The notes: generated by a model not told the origin, from the letters alone. DNA of 64,000 bases from Desulfomonile tiedjei DSM 6799 (GCF_000266945.1 NC_018025.1:744001-808000), one strand, 5' to 3'; counted from the stretch's first letter, positions 15,568 through 24,800 are shown. A program made the numbers and translations.

Positions 15568-17013
15568 ATGCGAGGAGGATACAACTATTCGGGACTCATG
15601 AGAGGGTTTGTCATTGCTGCGGTGACTGCTTTTGTCGCGATAGTGGTCTCGCCGCTCTGGGCTGCTGTCATTACTGTCGGCAGACCCGCTGACGGAGAGA
15701 GCTTCGACTCCATTCAAGAAGCCCTCGACAAGGCGTCGCCGGGCGACGAGATCCGCGTATATCCCGGTATCTACCACGGTAACATCCAAATCAGAACAAA
15801 TGGCATCGTCATGGAAGGAATCGACCGGCCGGTGATCCAGGGTGAGAAGACCGGCAACGCCGTCACGCTGGAGGCGGACGGTGTGACCTTCAAAGGCTTC
15901 TTGATTCGCGGGGGAGGTCGGGATCTCCTCAAGGACGATGCCGGCATCAAGTTCGTGAAAGCGAAAGAATGCCTCGTAACTGAAAACCGGTTGGAAGACA
16001 ACCTTTATGGAATGTATCTGTCACAGGCCGAGAAGTGTGTGATCACTCATAATGTCATACGAGGAAGGACCTACGATTTTCAAGAAGACCGAGGCAACGG
16101 AATCCACACCTGGGATTCACCCTTCAACAGGATCGAGCACAACGATATCGCCGACGCACGTGACGGCTTTTACATTTCGTTCTCACACTTTTGCACGATT
16201 GATCATAACAAGGTTCACAGGACACGCTACGGGCTTCATTACATGTATTCAAACAACAACTCGTTTTCATACAACACACTCATCGACAATGTGGCTGGAG
16301 CCGCCGTAATGTATGCGAAGGGATTCAAATTTTCCGGGAACGTGTTCGCTCATAACCGCGGGTTCAGGGCGTATGGTGTCCTGTGGCAGGATGTAAGGCA
16401 TTCGGACTGCTTCGATAATCTCGTATTTGACAACACGATCGGTTTCTACTTCGATCAAGCCGGGATGTCCAAAGTACACAATAACCTGGTCATATCCAAC
16501 GACGTTGCCAGTGTCATCCTGGAGAACTCGGAGGATAACGTCATCTTCGAGAACAACTTCGTCAACAACCTTTCTCTCTTAAGATTACGAGGCGCAACTC
16601 AGGCAGGTCGAAACAACGTCTTTTATAAAGACGGCAAAGGAAACTATTGGAGCGACTATCGGGGATATGATCTCGACGGGGATGGTGTCGGGGACCGATC
16701 GTACAAGCTGGAAGGGATTTTCGATGCTTTGGAAGCTGACATACCAGAGCTTCGGTTATTCTTGTTCAGCCCGTTGACTGCCGCCCTGGAGTTGGCAGAG
16801 AGGGCATTCCCTATCATCGAAGTCACAGTTACGGCCGAAGACAAATTCCCTCTCATGAAACCTGTCAAGATCGGTGGACCGCCTCCCGAAGCCATCGCCA
16901 AGAGCCGCGTGGGGAGTGCTGAAGCATTCGAACGTGTCTTTGTCGGCCTATTTTCGTCGGTTCTTCTCGGCGTTTGTCTCCTGATGGCAAAGAAAGGACG
17001 TGCTGTCGGATGA
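15568..17013 (+). CDS. nosD: NosD, beta-helix copper-site maturation protein
   Basis: 481 aa. The ATG at 15568 has GGGAG eight bases upstream; the ATG at 15598 would start directly at the signal peptide and is an alternative. A Sec signal (FVIAAVTAFVAIVVSPLWAA) is followed by a right-handed beta-helix with PbH1-type repeats (for example NRLEDNLYGMYLSQAEKCVI, NRIEHNDIADARDGFYI). One C-terminal membrane helix (VFVGLFSSVLLGVCLLMA) anchors it. NosD works with the NosFY ABC transporter in assembling the CuZ cluster of NosZ. Its gene overlaps nosF by ATGA. Confidence 0.96.
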   Translation: MRGGYNYSGLMRGFVIAAVTAFVAIVVSPLWAAVITVGRPADGESFDSIQEALDKASPGDEIRVYPGIYHGNIQIRTNGIVMEGIDRPVIQGEKTGNAVTLEADGVTFKGFLIRGGGRDLLKDDAGIKFVKAKECLVTENRLEDNLYGMYLSQAEKCVITHNVIRGRTYDFQEDRGNGIHTWDSPFNRIEHNDIADARDGFYISFSHFCTIDHNKVHRTRYGLHYMYSNNNSFSYNTLIDNVAGAAVMYAKGFKFSGNVFAHNRGFRAYGVLWQDVRHSDCFDNLVFDNTIGFYFDQAGMSKVHNNLVISNDVASVILENSEDNVIFENNFVNNLSLLRLRGATQAGRNNVFYKDGKGNYWSDYRGYDLDGDGVGDRSYKLEGIFDALEADIPELRLFLFSPLTAALELAERAFPIIEVTVTAEDKFPLMKPVKIGGPPPEAIAKSRVGSAEAFERVFVGLFSSVLLGVCLLMAKKGRAVG

Positions 17014-17960
17014 TCACGTTACGCAACCTCCAGAAGAGATTTGGCCCCGTCAAAGCCCTGGACGGTCTCGAATTCGATTGTGACGCTGGAGAAATCGTTG
17101 CGTTGGTAGGACCCAATGGCAGCGGTAAATCGACAGCACTGAGGATACTTGCGGGCATTATGGGAGCCAGCGGCGGAGAAGCGCGGATTGGGTCGGATAA
17201 GATAGACATGTCATCGGTCAGATTACGCAACAGGTTATCTTATCTGCCACAGCGGATCGAGTTCCCGCGTCAGATTACGGCGAAAGAAGTGCTTACCTTT
17301 TTTGCCGGGATCAGGCAGATTTCCGCAGAAAGAGTCGCTCAGTCCATATCCAGGTTCGGATTTCATGGATTCGAGAAGAAGAAGGTTGGAGAGCTCTCTG
17401 GCGGTATGCTACAGAGACTGGCCCTTGCCGTGGTGTTCCTCCCTTGTGCTGATGCGTATGTGTTGGACGAACCTACGAACAATCTGGATGCCGAGGGCCT
17501 TGCACGCTTCCGAGAACAGACAACCGAAGCCGCAGGCCGCGGGGCATCGGTGATCATGTCAACGCATATTTTAAGAGAGGTCGAACACTTGGCGCACAGA
17601 ATAGTCGTCATGGCGAACGGGAAGAATTTGTTCACTAAAAGAATTGAACAGTTCTCCAGTGACCTTAGCCAATCCCGGAAGATGTGGCTCACCATAGACA
17701 ATCTCTCTGAAGCCCATCGGTCCATTGCACTTCAGTCAGGTGCAGAAAAGGTGGTGATGAATTGCAACACCATAACCGTGGAATGTGGGCAAACACTCAG
17801 AATTCCCATTCTGAACTCCCTTTTTCAGGCAGGAGCAGCGATAAGGCAGTTCGGGCTGTGCGAGCCTTCCCTTGAAGACATGTACAAGCAAGTCCTGGAG
17901 TCTGAGAAGATGGATTCGCATGATCAAGGCTCGTCCTTGCAGCGATTGTCATCTTGCTAA
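17010..17960 (+). CDS. nosF: NosF, ABC transporter ATPase
   Basis: 316 aa from ATG 17010, which overlaps the nosD stop. Walker A GPNGSGKST, signature LSGGM, Walker B AYVLDEPTNNLD and the switch histidine in STHILREV are all present, so the ATPase should be active. The C-terminal ~90 residues resemble the extra domain of CcmA/NosF-type ATPases. It pairs with NosY (20131) and NosD. In the usual nosDFY order nosY follows directly; here a binding-protein gene and nosL are placed between. Confidence 0.95.
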   Translation: MITLRNLQKRFGPVKALDGLEFDCDAGEIVALVGPNGSGKSTALRILAGIMGASGGEARIGSDKIDMSSVRLRNRLSYLPQRIEFPRQITAKEVLTFFAGIRQISAERVAQSISRFGFHGFEKKKVGELSGGMLQRLALAVVFLPCADAYVLDEPTNNLDAEGLARFREQTTEAAGRGASVIMSTHILREVEHLAHRIVVMANGKNLFTKRIEQFSSDLSQSRKMWLTIDNLSEAHRSIALQSGAEKVVMNCNTITVECGQTLRIPILNSLFQAGAAIRQFGLCEPSLEDMYKQVLESEKMDSHDQGSSLQRLSSC

Positions 17961-17998
17961 CGCAAGGAACCTCTGCATTCCCTGGAGGAATGTGCATC

Positions 17999-19249
17999 AT
18001 GCGTAGACTGGTACTGCTCACAATGATATTACTCTTGTGCGGCTCTTCCCCAGCTCTTCCAGGGAACACGGCTAAGGCAGTGAAGATTGTGTTTTTGTCG
18101 GCATTCACCGCCGAGGACTCTGTAACGGCAGGTTTGCCCAGACAGGGAGCCGAAACTGCCCTCAAGGATATTAATCCACCCAACGGAACAGGTATATCCG
18201 GTAGAATCATCCAAGGCATCTTCGTGCACCTCGATACTGCACAGGAGATACCTACACCGACTTTTGAAGCACTGGCGTCCGGGAAGGATGTTGATCTGAT
18301 TGTTGCCTTTCTGTCCGAGGATTTCGCCACCGAGGTATCCGGCCTTGCTAAACGGCTGGGGGTTCCCTTGATAATCACCAACTGCCTCAGCAGAGAACTT
18401 GCACTGGGGAAATCCAACCGTTACACGTTCAATATCGGATGGAATTCCTGCCAGATTGCGAAGTCGGCGGCCATCACCGCGGCCAATACGGGAAAGAAAA
18501 AGTGGACAAGCGTGACTCCCTACAAAGGTACCGGCAGAGAAGTCTGGGATCTTTTCAAGGAATTTATCAAGAGGATATCGCCCACCACCGAAGTCGCCAA
18601 TGACGACGAAGTCGCATTCATTGAACGCGGCGCAACCGACTGGTCAGGGGCCATATCGCATGTTGCGAAATCAGGAGCGGAGGGTATATTGGTGACCCTT
18701 CGGGGAAGCGATCTGACAAGTTTTCTTTCGCGAGCCACCGACATCGGGCTGTTTGGTGAACGTCGCGAAATCGTCATTCCCTTCGGAGGATCCATAGCCG
18801 TTCTTGCATCTGCAAGAGCACGCATGCCTGTGGGGGCAAGAATCGGTGCGCCATACTGGTACGAAGCCAAGCCCACGTCCATTAACCAGCAGTTTGTCGA
18901 GACTTACATCCAGGAGTTCGGATTTCCTCCGTCGTATGAGGCAGAAAGAGCATACGCCGCTGTTCGGCTTTACCAGATGGCCGTGACCAAGGTCGGCGGT
19001 ACGGACAAGGAGGGCATCGTTAATGCGCTGAAGACAATCTCGACGGAGGATGATTCTTTGCCCGCTGGCGCTTTTAGCATGAGACCGGAAGATCATCAAG
19101 GCATTTTCAACATCGTATGGGGACGCATGTCCCGGCACATGCGAGCCATCGGCCCTAGGAATCGTCATGTCATGCGGTCGCTGGAGGACATTCGGGTTCT
19201 GTCACCCAGCGATTTGGCTCTACCCACTGGCGACTGTAGGGGTAAGTAG
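17999..19249 (+). CDS. Type I periplasmic binding protein inside the nos operon
   Basis: 416 aa from ATG 17999, ten bases after GGAGG and at the start of a Sec signal (MRRLVLLTMILLLCGSSPAL). The mature part resembles the leucine/branched-chain amino acid binding family (Peripla_BP_6): two Rossmann-like lobes with KIVFLSAFTAEDSVTAGLP at the start, VDLIVAFLSEDFATEV, and YEAERAYAAVRLYQMAV near the end. No matching LIV-type permease is nearby. The gene lies between nosF and nosL, overlapping nosF in an operon that encodes an ABC transporter, so it may be a solute-binding partner of NosDFY. No such role is established for NosDFY; this is inference. Confidence 0.85.
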   Translation: MRRLVLLTMILLLCGSSPALPGNTAKAVKIVFLSAFTAEDSVTAGLPRQGAETALKDINPPNGTGISGRIIQGIFVHLDTAQEIPTPTFEALASGKDVDLIVAFLSEDFATEVSGLAKRLGVPLIITNCLSRELALGKSNRYTFNIGWNSCQIAKSAAITAANTGKKKWTSVTPYKGTGREVWDLFKEFIKRISPTTEVANDDEVAFIERGATDWSGAISHVAKSGAEGILVTLRGSDLTSFLSRATDIGLFGERREIVIPFGGSIAVLASARARMPVGARIGAPYWYEAKPTSINQQFVETYIQEFGFPPSYEAERAYAAVRLYQMAVTKVGGTDKEGIVNALKTISTEDDSLPAGAFSMRPEDHQGIFNIVWGRMSRHMRAIGPRNRHVMRSLEDIRVLSPSDLALPTGDCRGK

Positions 19250-19352
19250 ATTGTCATGTGTAACGTTTAGCCGAATCGGTTGTTCAATCGCTGCAGGAAA
19301 CGGCGTAGTGCAGTGGTGGGGTCAAAATGAACTTGGCAGAGAGAATTCCCGG

Positions 19353-20123
19353 ATGAAGTACAAGTGTAAAGAGATGCTGATCTTGCTCTGTGTGGGTATG
19401 GCTTTTGTATCGTGCGGCGGCACAGACCCGGTTCCGGTGGAAATCTATCCTGAAGAGGACGTTTGTGAAACATGCCGCATGCTGATCACGGATCAACGAT
19501 TTGCGTCTGAGTGCCTCATGAAGAAAGGGCGGGCCAAGAAATTTGACGATGTCATCTGCATGATCCGCTATTTCGACATGGCAGCGACTCTCGGGATTGC
19601 CAAGAGAGAAGATGTCAGAGCCTATTTTGTCAAGGATTATGACTCCAAAGAGTGGGTCGACGCAAGGAAAGCTCATTTCGTGAAAGCAAATGTAGTCACA
19701 GTTATGGGATACGGAGTCGTGGCGTTCAAGAATTCGGATCGCGCGGCTCAATTCGCTAGGGACTTTTCCGGACAGCTCCTCACGTTCGATGGACTCTGGG
19801 AAATCTATAAAAGGCCGAATGCCGAGAAAGAGATCACCATCAAGGATGGAGTTATGAATCCGGACGTGGTTACCGTGAAGTTTGGAGATCTGGTGGAAAT
19901 ACGGCTGAATGTAGAAGATGACAAATCCTACCGAATCGCTGTGAAGGGTTACGACAATGAAGGAGTCTTCCCCATTGCCTCAAAGGGACACCCGGCTTTC
20001 CTGAGACTCAACGCGGTGCGGCCGGGCGCGGACTTTGCGTTCATCGAAATGGAATCAGGCGGCATACTCGGAAAATTCCGAGTCGAGGGCGCCCATTTTC
20101 AGGAGGAGTTGAAGAGAAAGTGA
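19353..20123 (+). CDS. nosL: NosL lipoprotein with C-terminal beta domain
   Basis: 256 aa from ATG 19353, chosen because it begins a lipoprotein signal with lipobox VSCGG; the frame is open further upstream but overlaps the previous gene without resemblance. The NosL domain (about 35-150) holds the copper-binding CETCRM motif and a WVDARKAHFV segment. NosL is a Cu(I) chaperone for NosZ maturation. About 100 residues beyond a normal NosL form a beta-rich extension (VVTVKFGDLVEIRLNVEDDK) reminiscent of cupredoxin or EfeO-type domains but without clear copper ligands. Confidence 0.9.
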   Translation: MKYKCKEMLILLCVGMAFVSCGGTDPVPVEIYPEEDVCETCRMLITDQRFASECLMKKGRAKKFDDVICMIRYFDMAATLGIAKREDVRAYFVKDYDSKEWVDARKAHFVKANVVTVMGYGVVAFKNSDRAAQFARDFSGQLLTFDGLWEIYKRPNAEKEITIKDGVMNPDVVTVKFGDLVEIRLNVEDDKSYRIAVKGYDNEGVFPIASKGHPAFLRLNAVRPGADFAFIEMESGGILGKFRVEGAHFQEELKRK

Positions 20124-20130
20124 GCACACG

Positions 20131-20967
20131 ATGAAGACCCGAGCCATCGCTGAAATAGCAAAACTTGAGTTCCGAATCCAAGTCAGAGGCCGATGGATGC
20201 TGGGTTTTGGCGTTCTATTCGCGGCACTCGTCTCCGGAGTCTCCTATTATGGCTTGACTTTCCTGGGTTACGAGGCAAAGTTCCAGGATTTTTATCGCAC
20301 CACAGCGACTATGCTCAATCTCGTGATGATCATTGTGCCTGTTGTGGCGCTTGTGGCTGGTGGACAAAGTCTCTGTGGGGACCCGGGTTACTTCGAATTC
20401 CTGGCGTCACAACCTCTGGGACGCACTGACATTCTTCTTGGAAAAGTTCTGGGACTGTTTGCCGCTCTCGCTGTCATGACGATACTCGGCTTTGGGCTTG
20501 GCGGGCTAATCATAGCTTTGAAAACCCAATCAGCAGGCATGTGGAAATACTTCATTTTTGTTGGCGTATCATTGGCGCTGGGGCTCGTTTTCGTGGCACT
20601 AGCCGCTCTTTTGTCCATAATGGCTCACCGGAAACCGATGGCTATCGTGACGGGGCTGATTCTTTGGCTTTTTTTTCTCTTCATCTACGATCTGATAGTG
20701 CTATCGGCCTCTTATTATGCCGATGAAGCCTATCTGAGGAAGATACTTTATTTCTCGCTCTTAGGAAACCCCATTGATATTGCACGTGTGGTGGTCTTGA
20801 TGTCCGTGGGCGGTGAGTCTGCCCTGGGTGCTGCTGGAGCCGGGCTCCTGCGGATGTTTGGGGGAGGAGTGACGTCGGCGATTTCGGCCGCAGGCCTCTT
20901 CATCATATGGATCGTAGCGCCGCTGACAGCGGCCGCACTGATGTTCAGGCGACAGGATATGACGTAA
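20131..20967 (+). CDS. nosY: NosY, ABC transporter permease
   Basis: 278 aa with six predicted membrane helices, the size and layout of NosY. It starts eight bases after nosL. The first cytoplasmic segment (KTRAIAEIAKLEFRIQVRGR) and the loop CGDPGYFEFLASQPLGRTDI match the family. With NosF and NosD it forms the transporter that supplies sulfur or copper components for the CuZ site of NosZ. Confidence 0.93.
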   Translation: MKTRAIAEIAKLEFRIQVRGRWMLGFGVLFAALVSGVSYYGLTFLGYEAKFQDFYRTTATMLNLVMIIVPVVALVAGGQSLCGDPGYFEFLASQPLGRTDILLGKVLGLFAALAVMTILGFGLGGLIIALKTQSAGMWKYFIFVGVSLALGLVFVALAALLSIMAHRKPMAIVTGLILWLFFLFIYDLIVLSASYYADEAYLRKILYFSLLGNPIDIARVVVLMSVGGESALGAAGAGLLRMFGGGVTSAISAAGLFIIWIVAPLTAAALMFRRQDMT

Positions 20968-20969
20968 CC

Positions 20970-21494
20970 ATGTGTGCTCTTCACAATATGCGTGCTCATG
21001 GAAGTATGGTTGGATTCGGATGGGCTGTAGTCATATGCGTGCTTCTATCGTCGTGTGTCAGCCAAAAAGGAGCTGACCTTGGTGACCGAGCGCCTGCGTT
21101 TGAGACAAGAGTCCTGGAAGGAGACTCGCTCATCTTCAATCCTGTTTCAGGCAAAGTGCATCTCCTATACTTTTGGGCAGACTGGTGCCCTCGGTGTGAA
21201 GACGACTTCCACCTCATGGAAAAACTGTACCAGCAATGGTCAAATCAGGCAAATGCTCCCCGCTTCCTTGCCATCGACGTCGGTCAGAGCGAGGAGCACG
21301 TGAAAAATTTCGTAAAGAGGATGAAAATATCCTTTCCCATTTGCATGGATCACGATGGAAAAGCGGCCAGGAGCTATGGAGTGAAAGGGTTACCCACGTA
21401 CTTCCTGATCGATAAACAAGGTGCAATCAGGCACATAATCCTCGGCTGGGCGGAGGAGAAGACGTTGCTCGCCGAGATCGAGAAAATCCAGTAG
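20970..21494 (+). CDS. TlpA/ResA-like thioredoxin lipoprotein
   Basis: 174 aa from ATG 20970, three bases after nosY; ATGs at 20988 and 21006 are alternatives. A hydrophobic segment ends in a lipobox-like LLSSC, so the protein is probably anchored in the membrane facing the periplasm. The thioredoxin fold contains the redox site WADWCPRCE and the cis-proline GLPTYFLID. Proteins of this type reduce disulfides in copper or haem chaperones; here the likely clients are NosL, the CuA site of NosZ or the multihaem cytochrome (inference). Confidence 0.88.
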   Translation: MCALHNMRAHGSMVGFGWAVVICVLLSSCVSQKGADLGDRAPAFETRVLEGDSLIFNPVSGKVHLLYFWADWCPRCEDDFHLMEKLYQQWSNQANAPRFLAIDVGQSEEHVKNFVKRMKISFPICMDHDGKAARSYGVKGLPTYFLIDKQGAIRHIILGWAEEKTLLAEIEKIQ

Positions 21495-21572
21495 CCTGCT
21501 TCGTCAGTCACCTCGGGCGGACCTGCGAGATACAATGTCTTTCAGGCTTTCATCAAGGGAGAGACGGGAACC

Positions 21573-22070
21573 ATGACCGGCAAGTTTGTCATAAAGACTT
21601 TGACCAAGACCCGCCCCCTGTTTGCCATGCTGTTTGTTCCGGTGGTGGTACTGCACCTCGCGTGGATTACCCCCGTGGTGGAATGGTCTTGCTTTTGCCC
21701 CAACGATGAGCCAAATCATCGATGCTGCTGCAATTGCCCAAGATGCGTAGAGAACCGAGGTGGTTTCAAGAGCTTTTGTCACGTGAGACCGGAGATGGTC
21801 GACGAAACTCAGATTGCCAAGCGGGGACCAATCGCCGGCCTGCTCTCCAGTCAGGATAATGCATTGGTGTCCGAAAGCTCTCACCATAGCCGGGAACTGT
21901 CTATCTGCCAATGCGATTCCCACATTAAGAAGATCTCACTGGATATTAAACCATTCCTTCCCCAGGCGCTGTTCAACTGCGCCCGTCCATTTCCGGTCGT
22001 CAGAATCATCGCAACTGACGAGCGGCGGCCTCCAGAGGCCATTCCCTGCCAACCCAACCCGCCGGGATAA
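21573..22070 (+). CDS. Cys-rich membrane-associated hypothetical protein
   Basis: 165 aa. A hydrophobic segment (residues 15-35) is followed by a dense cysteine cluster, SCFCPNDEPNHRCCCNCPRC, then more cysteines in SFCHV and ICQCD. A metal-binding or metal-sensing role outside the membrane is plausible. It resembles in layout the Cys/His-rich protein encoded at 32847-33278 beside the metal pump, though no clear alignment was made. It sits between the nos operon and the second NosL module. No family is recognised and the start is unsure. Confidence 0.6.
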   Translation: MTGKFVIKTLTKTRPLFAMLFVPVVVLHLAWITPVVEWSCFCPNDEPNHRCCCNCPRCVENRGGFKSFCHVRPEMVDETQIAKRGPIAGLLSSQDNALVSESSHHSRELSICQCDSHIKKISLDIKPFLPQALFNCARPFPVVRIIATDERRPPEAIPCQPNPPG

Positions 22071-22134
22071 CTTCCATTTCTCCTCAGTAAGAAGCGTAAA
22101 TTAGATGAGCCAGGTTGGAATCAACCCTGTAATA

Positions 22135-22232
22135 CGATTTTGCATTCAAGATGCTAATGCACTGACCTGACTGCGCAGGTCCGTGCTGTCGCCCCAATGA
22201 GGCCTATCTTGATTGCAGGTCCGTATAAATGG
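22135..22232 (+). repeat. Dispersed repeat, family A, copy 2 (internally deleted)
   Basis: Begins ATTTTGCATTCAAGATGC like copy 3 and ends CAGGTCCGTATAAATGG. The central part present in copies 1 and 3 is missing. It lies in the 256-bp gap before the double-NosL gene. Confidence 0.65.
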
Positions 22233-22326
22233 TCGATGCATACCAATGCGCTTTCACATAGAGAATATTGAGATGAGCATATTTCGGTCACGCCGGCACT
22301 GAGACCGGTGGATGAAGGAGGTTCGC

Positions 22327-23262
22327 ATGCGACTCTGTTCTCGTCGCGAATTCAATCTGATAGCTTTGGCAGTCATAACGCTGGTCCTCTTGCAGGCAGG
22401 TCCGCTACTTGCAGATGACCCATGTGCGGTTCAACATCCGTTCATGCCGCCCAAGGCAGAGTTCGTCGGGCAGTGCCCGAACTGCGGGATGATGCGCGGC
22501 ATGTGGGCGCGTACGTGGATGGAGTTTGAAAACTCCTCTGGAAAACACGGGGTTTGCTCGATTCATTGCCTGGCCCACATGGCGATCAAAGCGGGAGAAA
22601 AACCTCGATCCGTACAAACGGCGCTCTACATGGCTCCTGAGAAAATGGTTCCGGCTAACACCGCATGGTTTGTGGTTGGCTCCAAGGCCAAAGGCACCAT
22701 GACCATGAACAGCAAGATCGCTTTTCCGTCCAAGGACGAGGCGGAAGCTTTCGCCAGATCCTGCGAAGGGAAGGTCTCGAGTTTTCAGGACACCTTCGCT
22801 CTTGCCAGGGCGGATCTACCGAAAGAAAACGCCATGATAGCGGAAAAGCGTGTCAAGGACGGCAAGATAATCGAACCGATCGACAACAAGGACGAGTGCG
22901 CTGTCTGCCGCATGTACCCAGCCAGGTATTCAAAACACAAATGTCAGCTCATCGACAAAGACAAGAAGGTCCATCATTTCTGTTCGACTCAATGTCTCTT
23001 TCGGTTCCTCGGTAATCCGCGAGAGTTCGTCAACAACGACACGAAACCCGCAATGATCTGGGTAACTGACTACCAGTCCGGCTCGTGGATCAGCGCCAAA
23101 ACGGCATACTATCTCGTGGGCTCGAGAATCCAAGGACCGATGGGACATGAAGCTCTCGCGTTTGACAAGAATGCCGAGGCATTGTCCACGGCCCACCAGC
23201 AAGGCGGGGACGTGCTCGTGTTTTCGGAAGTGGGCATCCAGAGGATCGAAGCAAAGGAATGA
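22327..23262 (+). CDS. Double NosL-domain protein
   Basis: 311 aa from ATG 22327, six bases after AAGGAGG. A Sec signal (LIALAVITLVLLQAGPLLAD) leads into two NosL-like domains. The first has CPNCGMMRG and CSIHC, the second CAVCRMYP and CSTQC; each is followed by the family's WFVVGSK / YYLVGSR strand. Such CxxC-M sites bind Cu(I) in NosL. The tandem arrangement may let one protein carry or pass two copper ions. It heads a module with an FtsX/LolD-type ABC transporter, distinct from NosDFY. Confidence 0.88.
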   Translation: MRLCSRREFNLIALAVITLVLLQAGPLLADDPCAVQHPFMPPKAEFVGQCPNCGMMRGMWARTWMEFENSSGKHGVCSIHCLAHMAIKAGEKPRSVQTALYMAPEKMVPANTAWFVVGSKAKGTMTMNSKIAFPSKDEAEAFARSCEGKVSSFQDTFALARADLPKENAMIAEKRVKDGKIIEPIDNKDECAVCRMYPARYSKHKCQLIDKDKKVHHFCSTQCLFRFLGNPREFVNNDTKPAMIWVTDYQSGSWISAKTAYYLVGSRIQGPMGHEALAFDKNAEALSTAHQQGGDVLVFSEVGIQRIEAKE

Positions 23263-23265
23263 CAA

Positions 23266-23613
23266 TTGATCCACGCGAAGGTTTATGGAGCAATCCTGGC
23301 TGTCCTCATGCTTCTCTTCTGTGGGATGCTTGCGGACAGACTATTTCGAGGCCACTCTGCTATTGGGTTGGGAGACCTGAAAGCCATCTCCAGAGTGCTC
23401 CCATCAGCGGACCCCGGGATGGATAATTCAGCCCGCTATATACGCCATTGGGCGCATAGCACTCCAGGGGCGGCTTTTCCGGATTACCCCGGACAGCCGG
23501 ATTATCTGCCATCGGGCATGATGTGGCCGCCTCCACCCTTCTTCGTGGGATCGGCGCCGCAAGGGCCTTTATTTCAGGTGGTGGAATCCGCAGATGAGGG
23601 AGCGGGGAAATGA
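23266..23613 (+). CDS. Small membrane-anchored protein, NosL module
   Basis: 115 aa from a TTG start preceded by AAAGGAA. One N-terminal hydrophobic helix (YGAILAVLMLLFCGMLADRL) and a short proline- and aromatic-rich periplasmic tail (DYPGQPDYLPSGMMWPPPPF). The gene overlaps the next one by ATGA, so it is coupled to the ABC permease. No family is recognised; it may be an accessory subunit of that transporter. Confidence 0.7.
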   Translation: MIHAKVYGAILAVLMLLFCGMLADRLFRGHSAIGLGDLKAISRVLPSADPGMDNSARYIRHWAHSTPGAAFPDYPGQPDYLPSGMMWPPPPFFVGSAPQGPLFQVVESADEGAGK

Positions 23614-24800
23614 GAGCGCTCCTATATACCATTGACTTTGCTTTGAAAGCACTGCTTCGCCAGAAGACCAAGAACTTGTCGATCGTTGCTCTGTTTGGGT
23701 TGATTGTCTTTCTCTTTTCCGGGATCGATTTCATGTCCAACGCACTGTACCATGAGACGTTGAAGGCCCTCGCCTTTCAGCCTTCCCTCATCATCCAGGA
23801 CGTTCGAGCGGGTCGGCAAGTTCCCATTAGCTTGGCTCATGTAGAAGATATTGCACAGATTCCTGGAGTCTCCTCAGTCAAAGGACGCGTGTGGGGATAT
23901 TACTTCGATCCCTTCACTGGAGCGAACTACACGATTGTAGGAGATTCCGAGGATCTCACGGAGTTATGGGATCTGAGGGTGATTTCACCTGAGCCGGCTC
24001 CCTCGGATGCGGGGACACAGCCCATAAAGGGTGGAGAGGCTCTCGTGGGCGAGGGGGTCATCAAGTTACGGCGTACTCGTGTAGGAGGAGTCCTGAACTT
24101 TCAGGATTATGCCGGCCACCCAGTCCCGTTGAAAGTTCGAGGAACTTTTTCCTCGAGTGTTTCATTGTGGGCTCACGATCTCATTCTCCTGACAGAAGAG
24201 GACGCTCGCAGACTATTCGGTCTGGACCCCGGAAGCGCTTGGGACCTGGCCGTGTATGTGCCCAATGAATTTGAAGTCCCAAAGGTCGGTGAGAAGATTC
24301 TCCGAATTATCCCGGGCGCTCGCGTCATTGCCACAAATCAACTCAAGCGCACCTATGGCAGTTCATACGGGTTTCGAAGCGGTCTTGTTCTGTCTCTCAA
24401 CATGACGTGTCTGCTTGCCTTTCTCATTTTGGCGTACGATCGAGTGGCCAGTCCTTCTCAGGAAGAGCAGCGTGAGATAGCGATTCTCAAGGCAACCGGA
24501 TGGCAGACAAGTGACGTGATCCGCCTTAACATGCTCCAGAGCCTGATCCTCTCTTTGACTGGTTTTCTGGTCGGGGTCGTTGCGTCATACTGTCATGTGT
24601 TTATTGCCGGAGCTCCGCTCCTGAGGATTGTGTTTGCCGGATGGTCCGTCCTCTATCCTCCGCATCCGATACCTCCATCGTTCGATATTTCAAAAGTCTT
24701 CGGTCTTATGTTTCTCACAGTGGTTCCCTACATCGCAGTGGGAATTCTCCCGGTGTGGCGAGCTGCGGTCAGAGATCCGGAGGAGGTCTTTCGCTCGTGA
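23610..24800 (+). CDS. FtsX/MacB-type ABC transporter permease
   Basis: 396 aa. Helix 1 at about 25-45, a large periplasmic domain of about 210 residues, then three C-terminal helices, the standard LolC/MacB layout. The C-terminal part has the typical REIAILKATGWQTSDVIRLN coupling segment. This class moves lipoproteins or works as a mechanotransmitter on periplasmic substrates rather than importing ions. It overlaps its ATPase gene (GTGA). The NosL-like neighbours suggest copper-protein handling (inference). Confidence 0.9.
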   Translation: MRALLYTIDFALKALLRQKTKNLSIVALFGLIVFLFSGIDFMSNALYHETLKALAFQPSLIIQDVRAGRQVPISLAHVEDIAQIPGVSSVKGRVWGYYFDPFTGANYTIVGDSEDLTELWDLRVISPEPAPSDAGTQPIKGGEALVGEGVIKLRRTRVGGVLNFQDYAGHPVPLKVRGTFSSSVSLWAHDLILLTEEDARRLFGLDPGSAWDLAVYVPNEFEVPKVGEKILRIIPGARVIATNQLKRTYGSSYGFRSGLVLSLNMTCLLAFLILAYDRVASPSQEEQREIAILKATGWQTSDVIRLNMLQSLILSLTGFLVGVVASYCHVFIAGAPLLRIVFAGWSVLYPPHPIPPSFDISKVFGLMFLTVVPYIAVGILPVWRAAVRDPEEVFRS

